6,267 nucleotides of DNA from Oribacterium sp. UBA4274 (GTDB lineage: Bacteria; Bacillota; Clostridia; Lachnospirales; Lachnospiraceae). The position numbers were made by a program, and so were the translations under genes. The notes under the pieces were generated by a model that had not been told where the DNA came from, searched no databases, and saw nothing but the letters and a program-made list of their open reading frames with translations. Shown in pieces: positions 1 through 6,037 of this stretch. The stretch is taken from the NCBI GenBank assembly GCA_002396005.1, contig DGVW01000005.1:1-6267 (forward strand), read 5' to 3'. Position 1 is the stretch's first letter. Each line of letters begins with the position of its first letter.

Positions 1-51
1 ATTGTGTAATAAAAAGAACAATTTGATATAAAACTGTCAGGAGAAATAAAT
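1..51 (+). promoter_or_regulatory. Leader with ribosome binding site for the FliK-like gene
   Basis: This short AT-rich stretch precedes the first gene. AGGAGA at 39-44 lies 7 nt before the ATG at 52, a near-ideal Shine-Dalgarno arrangement that fixes the start. The end of an upstream gene may lie in the first bases (TAA at 7-9 or 10-12), but too little is present to tell. No convincing promoter is visible, so this gene may be internal to a longer operon. Confidence 0.6.
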
Positions 52-1467
52 ATGCCAAATATTTTGCAGGTCCAGGATACATCATCACTCAGCCAGCAGA
101 TCACAAATACACCGGGGCTACAACCGCGGATTAACCCTAACAGGCAGGTGGTGACTCCCGGACAGGTGGATCCCTCCAAGCAGGGCCAGAATGGTGGACA
201 GATAGGTCCTGAAGGCGGAGAAGGAAATGTTAATTTCGAATCCAACTATACGAGTTTTGTGCAGAGGATGCACGAAGGCATGCAGCTTCCACAGGAGATG
301 GAGCAGCTTTTGTTCACAGATGGAACAGCACTTTTGACCATGGGGGACACGGAGCTGCAGGAACTTCTCAATCAGTTGTTTACAGAGATTGAGGCGAAGG
401 ATCCTGAAGAACTCATGACTTTTATAGAGTCGCAGCAACAGGCGCAGGTCAAATTTTCCGGAGAACTTTTCGATGGATTACGAAATATTCTCAATCAGAA
501 AATTTCACCATCCTTTAGAGAAACTATTCTTGATTTTATCAAATCTTATAACAATTATGCGTCAAGTGAGCATTTGCTCAATCAACTGGAGTCTCTTGGT
601 GATGACATCGAGAGCCTGCTCCTTCCTTCTTCGAGAGAGAACTTTGAAAAACTGATGGAACAGTTGGACAAGGATGCCGCTCCCGGAGACACAGCAAAAA
701 ATACTGAAGTTTTAAATAAAGAAATCATCCCGTTTTTATCAAAGTACATTTCACGTACACATAATTACGGCGCAGTCAGAACGGCCAGTGTTCTGTTTTC
801 CTTATACGCTGTCAAGTATGAGGAGGGAGATAAAACACAGCTGGAACAACTTTTTGCCAAGATGATAAAAAATGGGGATTTCAAGATGTTTTTTAAAGGA
901 GATCCGGAAGAGGCTTTGCAGAAAGCTTTGGAGAATCTGAAACCTCAGTCGGAAAAGGCTACGGGATTCCCTCAGATGCTGACAAAACTTATACAGAAGG
1001 GAACTGATGGTAGTGCGGGGCCTGAAAATGTTGAAAAGTACTATAAAGTTCTGAACCATCTTCTTATGAATGAGAGTGTTTACATGCCACTCCTTCATAT
1101 GGTGGTACCATTCAGATACGAAGATAAGAATGTTATGTCGGAGATGTGGGTGGATCCTGATGCAGAGCGGGAGAAGTCCGATGCAGCCAAAAAGCAGAAG
1201 ATATTTATCAAGTTCAATATCCAGAATGTAGGCAATTTTGAACTTATATCTATGGTGAACAATGGCAATGTGAACATGCAGATATTCGTACCGCCGACAC
1301 TGGAAGAAACACCGGACAATATATCACGTAATGTTCAGGATATACTGAAACAAAACGGACTGAAAGTAAGCAATATGGAGCTGGGTGTTTTGACGAGAAG
1401 TCATAGAGTCGATGAAGTGTTCCCGGAAATAAAAGACAAGGAGAAGGGTATAAATGTCGCCGTCTGA
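52..1467 (+). CDS. FliK-like flagellar hook-length control domain protein (YlqG-like)
   Basis: This 471-residue protein has no signal peptide or membrane segment. Residues 1-60 are rich in Gln, Pro, Gly and Asn and look disordered, as is common in type III export substrates. Residues about 65-350 are acidic and mostly helical. A SEMWVDPD stretch (about 363-370) leads into a C-terminal alpha/beta domain (about 384-455) with alternating hydrophobic strands, an NVGNFEL segment, and a long helix ending in NGLKV. This order resembles the Flg_hook domain of FliK, although the classic LxLxPxxLG signature is not preserved. The downstream neighbour is a stand-alone FlhB C-terminal homologue; FliK and FlhB act together in switching export from hook to filament subunits, and Bacillus ylqG-ylqH has the same gene order as I recall it. 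That supports the assignment, but the true hook-length protein may be encoded elsewhere and this could be a divergent relative. The start is set by AGGAGA 7 nt upstream. Confidence 0.65.
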   Translation: MPNILQVQDTSSLSQQITNTPGLQPRINPNRQVVTPGQVDPSKQGQNGGQIGPEGGEGNVNFESNYTSFVQRMHEGMQLPQEMEQLLFTDGTALLTMGDTELQELLNQLFTEIEAKDPEELMTFIESQQQAQVKFSGELFDGLRNILNQKISPSFRETILDFIKSYNNYASSEHLLNQLESLGDDIESLLLPSSRENFEKLMEQLDKDAAPGDTAKNTEVLNKEIIPFLSKYISRTHNYGAVRTASVLFSLYAVKYEEGDKTQLEQLFAKMIKNGDFKMFFKGDPEEALQKALENLKPQSEKATGFPQMLTKLIQKGTDGSAGPENVEKYYKVLNHLLMNESVYMPLLHMVVPFRYEDKNVMSEMWVDPDAEREKSDAAKKQKIFIKFNIQNVGNFELISMVNNGNVNMQIFVPPTLEETPDNISRNVQDILKQNGLKVSNMELGVLTRSHRVDEVFPEIKDKEKGINVAV

Positions 1468-1780
1468 TTCAATAAGAAAGAAAAAAGCAGCAGCTTTAAA
1501 ATATGATCCTGATAAAAATGGTGCACCTGTGATAGTTGCATCGGGGATGGGATATACTGCGGAAAAGATTACCGAAACCGCTATGAAAGCCGGCGTTCCG
1601 GTGTATGAGGATGATTCTCTTGCGTCTCTCCTCACACAGCTTAAGCTTGGGGCCGAAATACCTCCGGAGCTTTTCAAGGCTGTGGTAGAGATATATGTGT
1701 ATTTTCTGAGATTTGCTGATAAAAATAAAGAAACGGAAAATCTGGTCACAGGAGATGTGTTGGATGGTAATGCTACATAA
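1454..1780 (+). CDS. Stand-alone FlhB C-terminal domain homologue (EscU/YscU/HrcU family, YlqH/FhlB type)
   Basis: This 108-residue soluble protein matches the cytoplasmic C-terminal domain of FlhB, the export gate protein that changes substrate specificity of the flagellar type III system. Recognisable family landmarks are ALKYDP (14-19), the APVIVASG strand (24-31), VPVYED (48-53), GAEIPPEL (66-73) and the final helix ending YFLRF. The four transmembrane helices of FlhB and its self-cleaving NPTH motif are absent; the similarity begins just after where NPTH would be. This is normal for the YlqH/FhlB group; a Helicobacter pylori member of this type can stand in for a deleted FlhB C-domain. 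The ATG overlaps the end of the FliK-like gene by 14 nt, with AAGGAG at 1438-1443 about 10 nt upstream, implying translational coupling. The C-terminal 20 residues are polar and specific to this protein. The family assignment is firm; a role in export switching here is inferred. Confidence 0.87.
   Translation: MSPSDSIRKKKAAALKYDPDKNGAPVIVASGMGYTAEKITETAMKAGVPVYEDDSLASLLTQLKLGAEIPPELFKAVVEIYVYFLRFADKNKETENLVTGDVLDGNAT
1750..1754 (+). promoter_or_regulatory. Ribosome binding site inside the FlhB-like gene that selects the next start
   Basis: AGGAG lies within the last codons of the FlhB-like gene and 9 nt before the ATG at 1764. It favours 1764 over the in-frame ATG at 1755 (no spacing), the ATG at 1770 (15 nt) and the GTG at 1848 (only a weak AGG nearby). 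Confidence 0.5.
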
Positions 1781-3260
1781 ATTTTTAAAGCAATTTATAT
1801 TTACGGTTGATACCACAAGAAATGTATCGACTATAGCTGTCAGGCAAGTGAAAAAAGGAAATACCGGTGAATGTATAAGGACTTCAAAGAAGCTTACAGC
1901 TTATTGTCTTGTGATGCTGATGTTTCTGATGAGTTTTATATATGTTTTTCCTGTTGAAGCTGCGACCCAACCCATCAATACTGTAGGTATCAGGATTAAA
2001 TCGAAGCTTGAAGCCGGAAGGAAACTTCCTGAAAAGATAATCCTGGAGCAGTCCTCGGTAGATGATAATGAAGTTGCTGTGAACTCAAGTGGAAGCACTT
2101 ATGAAGTGACGGCAGCAGAATGGACCAGCGGGGCAGGGCAGAGGGTCAAGAGCGGTGATACTCCGAACATGCGAGTGACACTCAAGGCCAAGGATATCAG
2201 TAAGCATTATTTTTTGAGCAGCTACAGAAGCTCCAATGTTACCATAACCGGAGGAACATTTGTCAGTGCCAGCAAGAGTAAGGATGATCTGGTCATCACG
2301 TTAAAACTTAACCCGGTCAAAGGAAAGTATGATATACCAACGGATGTTTACTGGAATGACAATAAACTGGGGGAGATCAGATGGACAAGACCGGACAATA
2401 CATCCGGTACCTATGAGCTCCAGCTTATGAGGGATTCCCAAAAGGTTACGACCATTACTACATCGGGACTTCTATATAACTTTTATCCTTATATGACACA
2501 GGCAGGAAAGTATTATGTAAGGATCAGAACCATACTCACAGATGAAAAGCAGAAACAATATGCCGAAAACAGTGAATATGTTGAGTCCACAGATCTTACT
2601 ATCACTGATAGAGATGTTTCTGATGGTAAGGGAAGAGAAGGAAGCGGAGGTAATGCCCAACCGCTCTATCAGTATGGCTGGTACAAGGATAACGGCTTTT
2701 GGTATTACAGATATGTATCAAACAATACACTTCAGGGACCGGGCTGGGCTAAAATTGACGACAGATGGTATTTGTTCAATCAGTATGGACAGATGCAGAC
2801 CGGGTGGCAGATAGTTGATGGAAAGACATATTTTCTTCTGAAAAGCGGGGAAATGTATACCGGATGGATGAAGAACGGTAAAGACTGGTACTACACTATT
2901 CCACTTGAAGAAGTCAGAAATGGTGAGGTATATGGCCAAACTGCCAATAATGGATGGCGTCTGATAAATAATCACTACTATTACTTCAAGAGTAATGGTG
3001 CCATGTATACAGGATGGCTGTATGAAAATGGCAAGTATTATTTCCTGAATGATATAGATAATTCACTTTACGGCGTCATGTTCACCGGCTGGGTTCGCAG
3101 GAACGAAAAAACCTATTACTGTGATTATGATGGAACTATGGTCGAAGGATGGCATTCTATAGATGGAAATTACTATTATTTCTATCCGGGCAGCGGACAG
3201 ATGGCTGTCAATGCCTACATCGATGGATTTTATGTGAACAATGATGGAATAAGACAGTAA
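1764..3260 (+). CDS. Secreted protein with fibronectin-III-like domain and C-terminal cell-wall/glucan-binding repeats
   Basis: From the ATG at 1764 the protein has 498 residues. A long basic N-region (1-43) precedes a hydrophobic core (about 44-62) and a likely signal peptidase site after VEAA (64-67), so the product should be exported. Two beta-rich domains follow: about 68-200, of unknown type, and about 202-275, fibronectin-III-like (GEIRWTRPDN, then YELQLMRDSQ and YYVRIRT strands). A Gly/Ser-rich linker (276-304) leads to eight aromatic repeats (305-498) of the GW-x-DGKWYYF-x-G-x-M-x-T type, the CW_binding_1/glucan-binding family, which bind choline or sugar polymers of the wall. No catalytic domain is seen. 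It overlaps the FlhB-like gene by 17 nt and ends 12 nt before a paralogue of the same architecture. The ligand is unknown. The start is uncertain: GTG at 1848 would give a more conventional signal peptide of about 39 residues. Confidence 0.8.
   Translation: MVMLHKFLKQFIFTVDTTRNVSTIAVRQVKKGNTGECIRTSKKLTAYCLVMLMFLMSFIYVFPVEAATQPINTVGIRIKSKLEAGRKLPEKIILEQSSVDDNEVAVNSSGSTYEVTAAEWTSGAGQRVKSGDTPNMRVTLKAKDISKHYFLSSYRSSNVTITGGTFVSASKSKDDLVITLKLNPVKGKYDIPTDVYWNDNKLGEIRWTRPDNTSGTYELQLMRDSQKVTTITTSGLLYNFYPYMTQAGKYYVRIRTILTDEKQKQYAENSEYVESTDLTITDRDVSDGKGREGSGGNAQPLYQYGWYKDNGFWYYRYVSNNTLQGPGWAKIDDRWYLFNQYGQMQTGWQIVDGKTYFLLKSGEMYTGWMKNGKDWYYTIPLEEVRNGEVYGQTANNGWRLINNHYYYFKSNGAMYTGWLYENGKYYFLNDIDNSLYGVMFTGWVRRNEKTYYCDYDGTMVEGWHSIDGNYYYFYPGSGQMAVNAYIDGFYVNNDGIRQ
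2676..3257 (+). repeat. Array of about eight cell-wall-binding repeats (protein level)
   Basis: Units of roughly 20-30 residues each begin with Gly-Trp and contain a Tyr/Phe triplet and a Gly-x-Met turn. Openings in order are GWYKD, GWAKI, GWQIV, GWMKN, GWRLI, GWLYE, GWVRR and GWHSI. Units 4 and 6 carry insertions, and the last decays into a non-canonical tail. DNA identity between units is low except for short pieces such as TACCGGATGG at 2858-2867, which recurs in the neighbouring gene. Confidence 0.85.
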
Positions 3261-3272
3261 GAGAGGCTGATT

Positions 3273-4469
3273 ATGACTGATCTATATAACAGAAAAAAAT
3301 CGTCATATAGAGATAGAATCAGAGAGCAGAGACAGGAGGAACTTGAGAGACTTGAAAAGGATGCCAGAAGATCCAACAAGGCTGCAAGGCTGTTTATGCT
3401 TCTCCTTATTGTGGCTTCTTTTGTTCTGAGCCGTACGAAAAAGGTACATGCAGCGGATTCAAGTATCATTGAAAAAATCAATGTTAATGTTGAACAGAAT
3501 TACGGAGATGCAGAAGATATACTGGTGCCTACCATAACAACAAGTACAGGTAACATAGAAATTTCAGAAGTGTCTTATTCCAAGGAGTCTGAGAAATGGA
3601 AACCTGGTAACAAGGTTCTCATAACGGTAGATTTCACAGCGGGGGAAGGCTATTACTTTGGAGCTAACTGGAATAGATCATCGGTAACTCTAAAAGGCGC
3701 TGAATTCTCTCATTGCGGAAGGGTACAGGATGGAGAGATACTGAGACTCAAGGTTTACTTCATGCCGTGTACAGTACTTGGGGTCACAACTTCCGCAGGT
3801 TGGGACTATAAATTCAAAAAAGCAGTTTGGAAGGAAGTGGATTATGCTCCGGGCTATGAGGTGAAGCTTTATGAAAATGATAAGGAAGTAGCCACCAAAA
3901 AGGTCAGAACCACAACGGTTGACTTTTCAGACAAGATAGAAGATTACACTAAGAACAAATATTATTATGAAGTAAAAGCTATTCCTATGACGTCTGACGA
4001 GAAAAAATACTTAAAAGAAGGAGAAGCGGTAACTTCAGAAGAAGATGTTGTAAATTCTCATACCGGATCACCCGGTGTTACGCCGATTGGTTACAATACC
4101 ACAACTAATGAGGGTACAACAGCACTCTATAATAGTAATCAAAAAAGTTCTGCAGGATGGTATAACCCCGGCGGAACCTGGTACTATTATGATCCTTATG
4201 GAAGAGTGGCTACCGGATGGCAGTACATAGGAGATAAATGGTATTACTTCAATACATCGGGACAGATGATCACAGGTTTCCTTACGGATAAAGACGGAAT
4301 CACATACTATCTGGATCCGGTATCGGGGCATATGCGTACCGGATGGGTACTGATAAACGGATTCTGGTATTATTTCAACAGCAGCGGACGTATGCAGACA
4401 GGATATCTGTATGACGGAGGTAAGGTGTATTTTCTTGATACATACGGACGTATGGTGACAGAGCAGTAA
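3273..4469 (+). CDS. Paralogous exported or membrane-anchored protein with cell-wall/glucan-binding repeats
   Basis: This 398-residue protein has the same domain order as its upstream neighbour. Residues 1-39 are highly charged (alternating Arg/Lys/Glu/Gln) and probably form a cytoplasmic helix. A hydrophobic stretch (40-53) is followed by RTKK and then VHAAD (58-62), a possible signal peptidase site. Residues about 61-168 form a beta-rich domain with a strand pattern like that of the neighbour (SSVTLKGAEF here, SSNVTITGGTF there). About 169-262 is fibronectin-III-like (AVWKEVDYAPGYEVKLYEN). A Thr/Ser/Asn-rich linker (263-294) leads to five aromatic repeats (295-398). No enzyme motif is visible. 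Start: ATG at 3273, 12 nt after the previous stop, with a modest AGAGG-type ribosome site. The protein is probably wall-associated; basic residues just after the hydrophobic core leave open whether it is cleaved or stays as a type II membrane protein. Confidence 0.8.
   Translation: MTDLYNRKKSSYRDRIREQRQEELERLEKDARRSNKAARLFMLLLIVASFVLSRTKKVHAADSSIIEKINVNVEQNYGDAEDILVPTITTSTGNIEISEVSYSKESEKWKPGNKVLITVDFTAGEGYYFGANWNRSSVTLKGAEFSHCGRVQDGEILRLKVYFMPCTVLGVTTSAGWDYKFKKAVWKEVDYAPGYEVKLYENDKEVATKKVRTTTVDFSDKIEDYTKNKYYYEVKAIPMTSDEKKYLKEGEAVTSEEDVVNSHTGSPGVTPIGYNTTTNEGTTALYNSNQKSSAGWYNPGGTWYYYDPYGRVATGWQYIGDKWYYFNTSGQMITGFLTDKDGITYYLDPVSGHMRTGWVLINGFWYYFNSSGRMQTGYLYDGGKVYFLDTYGRMVTEQ
4155..4466 (+). repeat. 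Array of five cell-wall-binding repeats (protein level)
   Basis: Five units of about 20 residues begin GWYNP, GWQYI, GFLTD, GWVLI and GYLYD, each with a WYYF/YYL-type aromatic cluster and a G-x-M turn. They are more regular than those of the upstream paralogue. TACCGGATGG occurs twice (4211-4220 and 4337-4346). The third and fifth units replace the leading Trp with Phe or Tyr. Confidence 0.85.
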
Positions 4470-4493
4470 GGAGTAGTATAAGGGGGATGTAAG

Positions 4494-5324
4494 ATGCCAT
4501 TAATGGAATCAATTACAGAAATAAATCATACAGGGAAGGGACGGCCTCAGGGAACGATAATTCTTTCCAATACCGCTAAAACATTTAAAAATGTACTTGA
4601 TGGTATCAAACCTTCAGGATCAGCAGAGACACAGAGCTTAAGTGGTACTGTAACAAAGCTTGATGCTATTTTTAAGAAGGCAGCGAGTACATACGGTGTA
4701 TCTGAAAAGATACTTAAAGCAGTGGCAAAGCAGGAGTCGGATTTTAATCTTACCGCTGTATCTAAAGCAGGTGCCATGGGTGTAATGCAGCTTATGCCTG
4801 CAACTGCCAAAGAGCTGGGAGTTGCGGATCCTTTTGATGCAGAACAGAATATAATGGGCGGTGCCAAACTTCTGGCACAGAATCTTAAGCAGTTCGGCGG
4901 GGACTTGAAACTGGCACTTGCAGCCTATAATGCGGGACCGGGAGCTGTAAAAAAATATGATGGTATACCTCCATACAAAGAAACTCAGAATTATGTAAAA
5001 AATATCATGGCAGATCTCGAGGGTGATGCTAATATAGACATTAGTTCTATACTTTCTACAGAAAGTGTCACAGGCACAGATTTTATAGGAGAAGGCAGCA
5101 CAATAGGTGAGCTTAAGACACTCCTCAGTACCTTGGGACTCGGCGGTGCGTCAGGTGGAAATTTGTTCGGACTCAGTTCTCTCTTTGCGAGTGGAACAGC
5201 ATCAACAGATGATGATACAGGAACCATAGATAAGGATATGTTCAAAAATCTTATAGAGATACTCAGATTACAGATGCTTATGAACACTACAAACAGCATT
5301 GGAGATTTTGATTTCGATAGTTAG
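4494..5324 (+). CDS. Lytic transglycosylase, SLT domain, without signal peptide
   Basis: This 276-residue protein is predicted to cleave the MurNAc-GlcNAc bond of peptidoglycan, leaving 1,6-anhydro ends. The SLT (goose-lysozyme-like) core spans about 58-175. It contains the catalytic Glu81 in KQESDF, GVMQLMPAT (96-104), AYNAGPGAV (144-152) and Tyr167 in the closing NYV motif, so it looks fully active. The N-terminus (1-55) is polar with no hydrophobic core, so Sec export is not evident. A Gly/Ser/Thr-rich C-terminal region (about 180-245) ends in a short helix with an acidic tail. AGGGGGA at 4481-4487 lies 6 nt before the ATG. The gene begins 24 nt after the wall-binding paralogue. In a flagellar setting, such enzymes open the wall for the rod, as FlgJ does in proteobacteria; export through the flagellar apparatus is an inference. 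Alternatively, it acts on the wall after release by another route. Confidence 0.9.
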   Translation: MPLMESITEINHTGKGRPQGTIILSNTAKTFKNVLDGIKPSGSAETQSLSGTVTKLDAIFKKAASTYGVSEKILKAVAKQESDFNLTAVSKAGAMGVMQLMPATAKELGVADPFDAEQNIMGGAKLLAQNLKQFGGDLKLALAAYNAGPGAVKKYDGIPPYKETQNYVKNIMADLEGDANIDISSILSTESVTGTDFIGEGSTIGELKTLLSTLGLGGASGGNLFGLSSLFASGTASTDDDTGTIDKDMFKNLIEILRLQMLMNTTNSIGDFDFDS

Positions 5325-5353
5325 ATTCATGTAGATATTTTACGGATTTATAC

Positions 5354-5380
5354 TTATTTTGGAACTGTATGGCACGATAA
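5354..5380 (+). promoter_or_regulatory. Possible sigma-28 (SigD)-like promoter for the PilZ gene
   Basis: The 77-nt gap between the transglycosylase and PilZ genes contains CACGATAA at 5373-5380, matching the last six bases of the GCCGATAA -10 element. The -35 position 15 nt upstream reads TTAT rather than TAAA, a poor match. Transcription would start about 5387, just before the AGAGG ribosome site (5391-5395). GATAAT at 5376-5381 could alternatively serve as a sigma-A -10, but it also lacks a good -35. Confidence 0.28.
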
Positions 5381-5401
5381 TATATAGGACAGAGGTTATA
5401 G

Positions 5402-6031
5402 ATGATACTAAAGGATTGTCATAGTGGGATAGTTAAATATGAGGATAAGGATTATCGTGTAAGGGTAGTCAGCGGAATAAATAACAATCCTGCACTCTAT
5501 TTTAAGGATGATAAGCTGCAGGATGTCCGCATGAAAGATGTACATGTTATCTTCAATGACAACATCAAAGGATGCATCAAGGCGAGATGTGAGGTAGTAG
5601 TCCACAAGAATCCGGGATATCCCAGGATGCAGGAATATTGGATGGGCGAATGTGAGATCATTGAAGTTATTGAAATCATCCAAAGGCAGCAGGACATCAG
5701 GGCATCGGTTGATCTGTCAGTACAGTTCACTTCTGAAACAGAGAGCAGAGCTCCGTTTTTCGGTACAATCACCAATATCAGTGCCGGTGGCATATATATG
5801 GTGACTTCACAAGCTCTGACTATAGGTGAGGAACTTAGTTTTCACTATTCCTTTAAGAATACTGAAAGACCTTTCAGGGTTATGGTACTGTGGGGGAAGC
5901 TCGATGAGTCAGGTGAGAACGGATATGGATTGCGATTTGTGAATCTTACTGAAGGCGGCGAGACAGCCATCAGAGGTTATGTTTTTAATATTTTGCGGGA
6001 ACAGCGTGCAAAGAGCAGAGAGGGTATGTAA
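5402..6031 (+). CDS. YcgR-type PilZ domain protein (putative c-di-GMP-responsive motility regulator)
   Basis: This 209-residue soluble protein has two domains. Residues 1-90 form a beta-rich YcgR-N-like domain. Residues about 92-200 form a PilZ domain with the NxSxxG motif (N125-I-S-A-G-G130) and the usual late strand GYGLRF (174-179). Proteins of this architecture (YcgR, DgrA/MotI) bind cyclic di-GMP and slow or brake the flagellar motor. The linker motif normally reads QRRxxxR; here it is QRQQDIR (94-100), keeping R95 and R100 but replacing the second Arg with Gln96, which may weaken binding. AGAGG lies 6 nt before the ATG. It follows a 77-nt gap and is only 6 nt upstream of a glycosyltransferase gene, so the two probably share a transcript. 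The domain call is strong; nucleotide binding and the target are not shown by the sequence. Confidence 0.85.
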   Translation: MILKDCHSGIVKYEDKDYRVRVVSGINNNPALYFKDDKLQDVRMKDVHVIFNDNIKGCIKARCEVVVHKNPGYPRMQEYWMGECEIIEVIEIIQRQQDIRASVDLSVQFTSETESRAPFFGTITNISAGGIYMVTSQALTIGEELSFHYSFKNTERPFRVMVLWGKLDESGENGYGLRFVNLTEGGETAIRGYVFNILREQRAKSREGM

Positions 6032-6037
6032 ACGTTT

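Noticed and set aside
2..32. TTGTGT and GATATA/TATAAA as a sigma-A promoter for the first gene
   Set aside because: TTGTGT and GATATA are 17 nt apart but each matches the consensus at only 3 of 6 positions; the better TATAAA has poor spacing. AT-rich DNA gives such matches by chance.
1713..1763. TTG at 1713 as the start of the first wall-binding protein
   Set aside because: It lacks a ribosome site and would extend the overlap with the FlhB-like gene to 68 nt; ATG 1764 with AGGAG is better placed.
2676..4466. Calling the aromatic repeats choline-binding specifically
   Set aside because: The same repeat family binds choline or glucans, and nothing in the window shows choline-decorated teichoic acids, so the ligand is left open.
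5331..5343. Short inverted repeat around GTAGATATTTTAC as a terminator after the transglycosylase gene
   Set aside because: At most five pairs including a G-U, a 3-nt loop and no following T-run; too weak to call.
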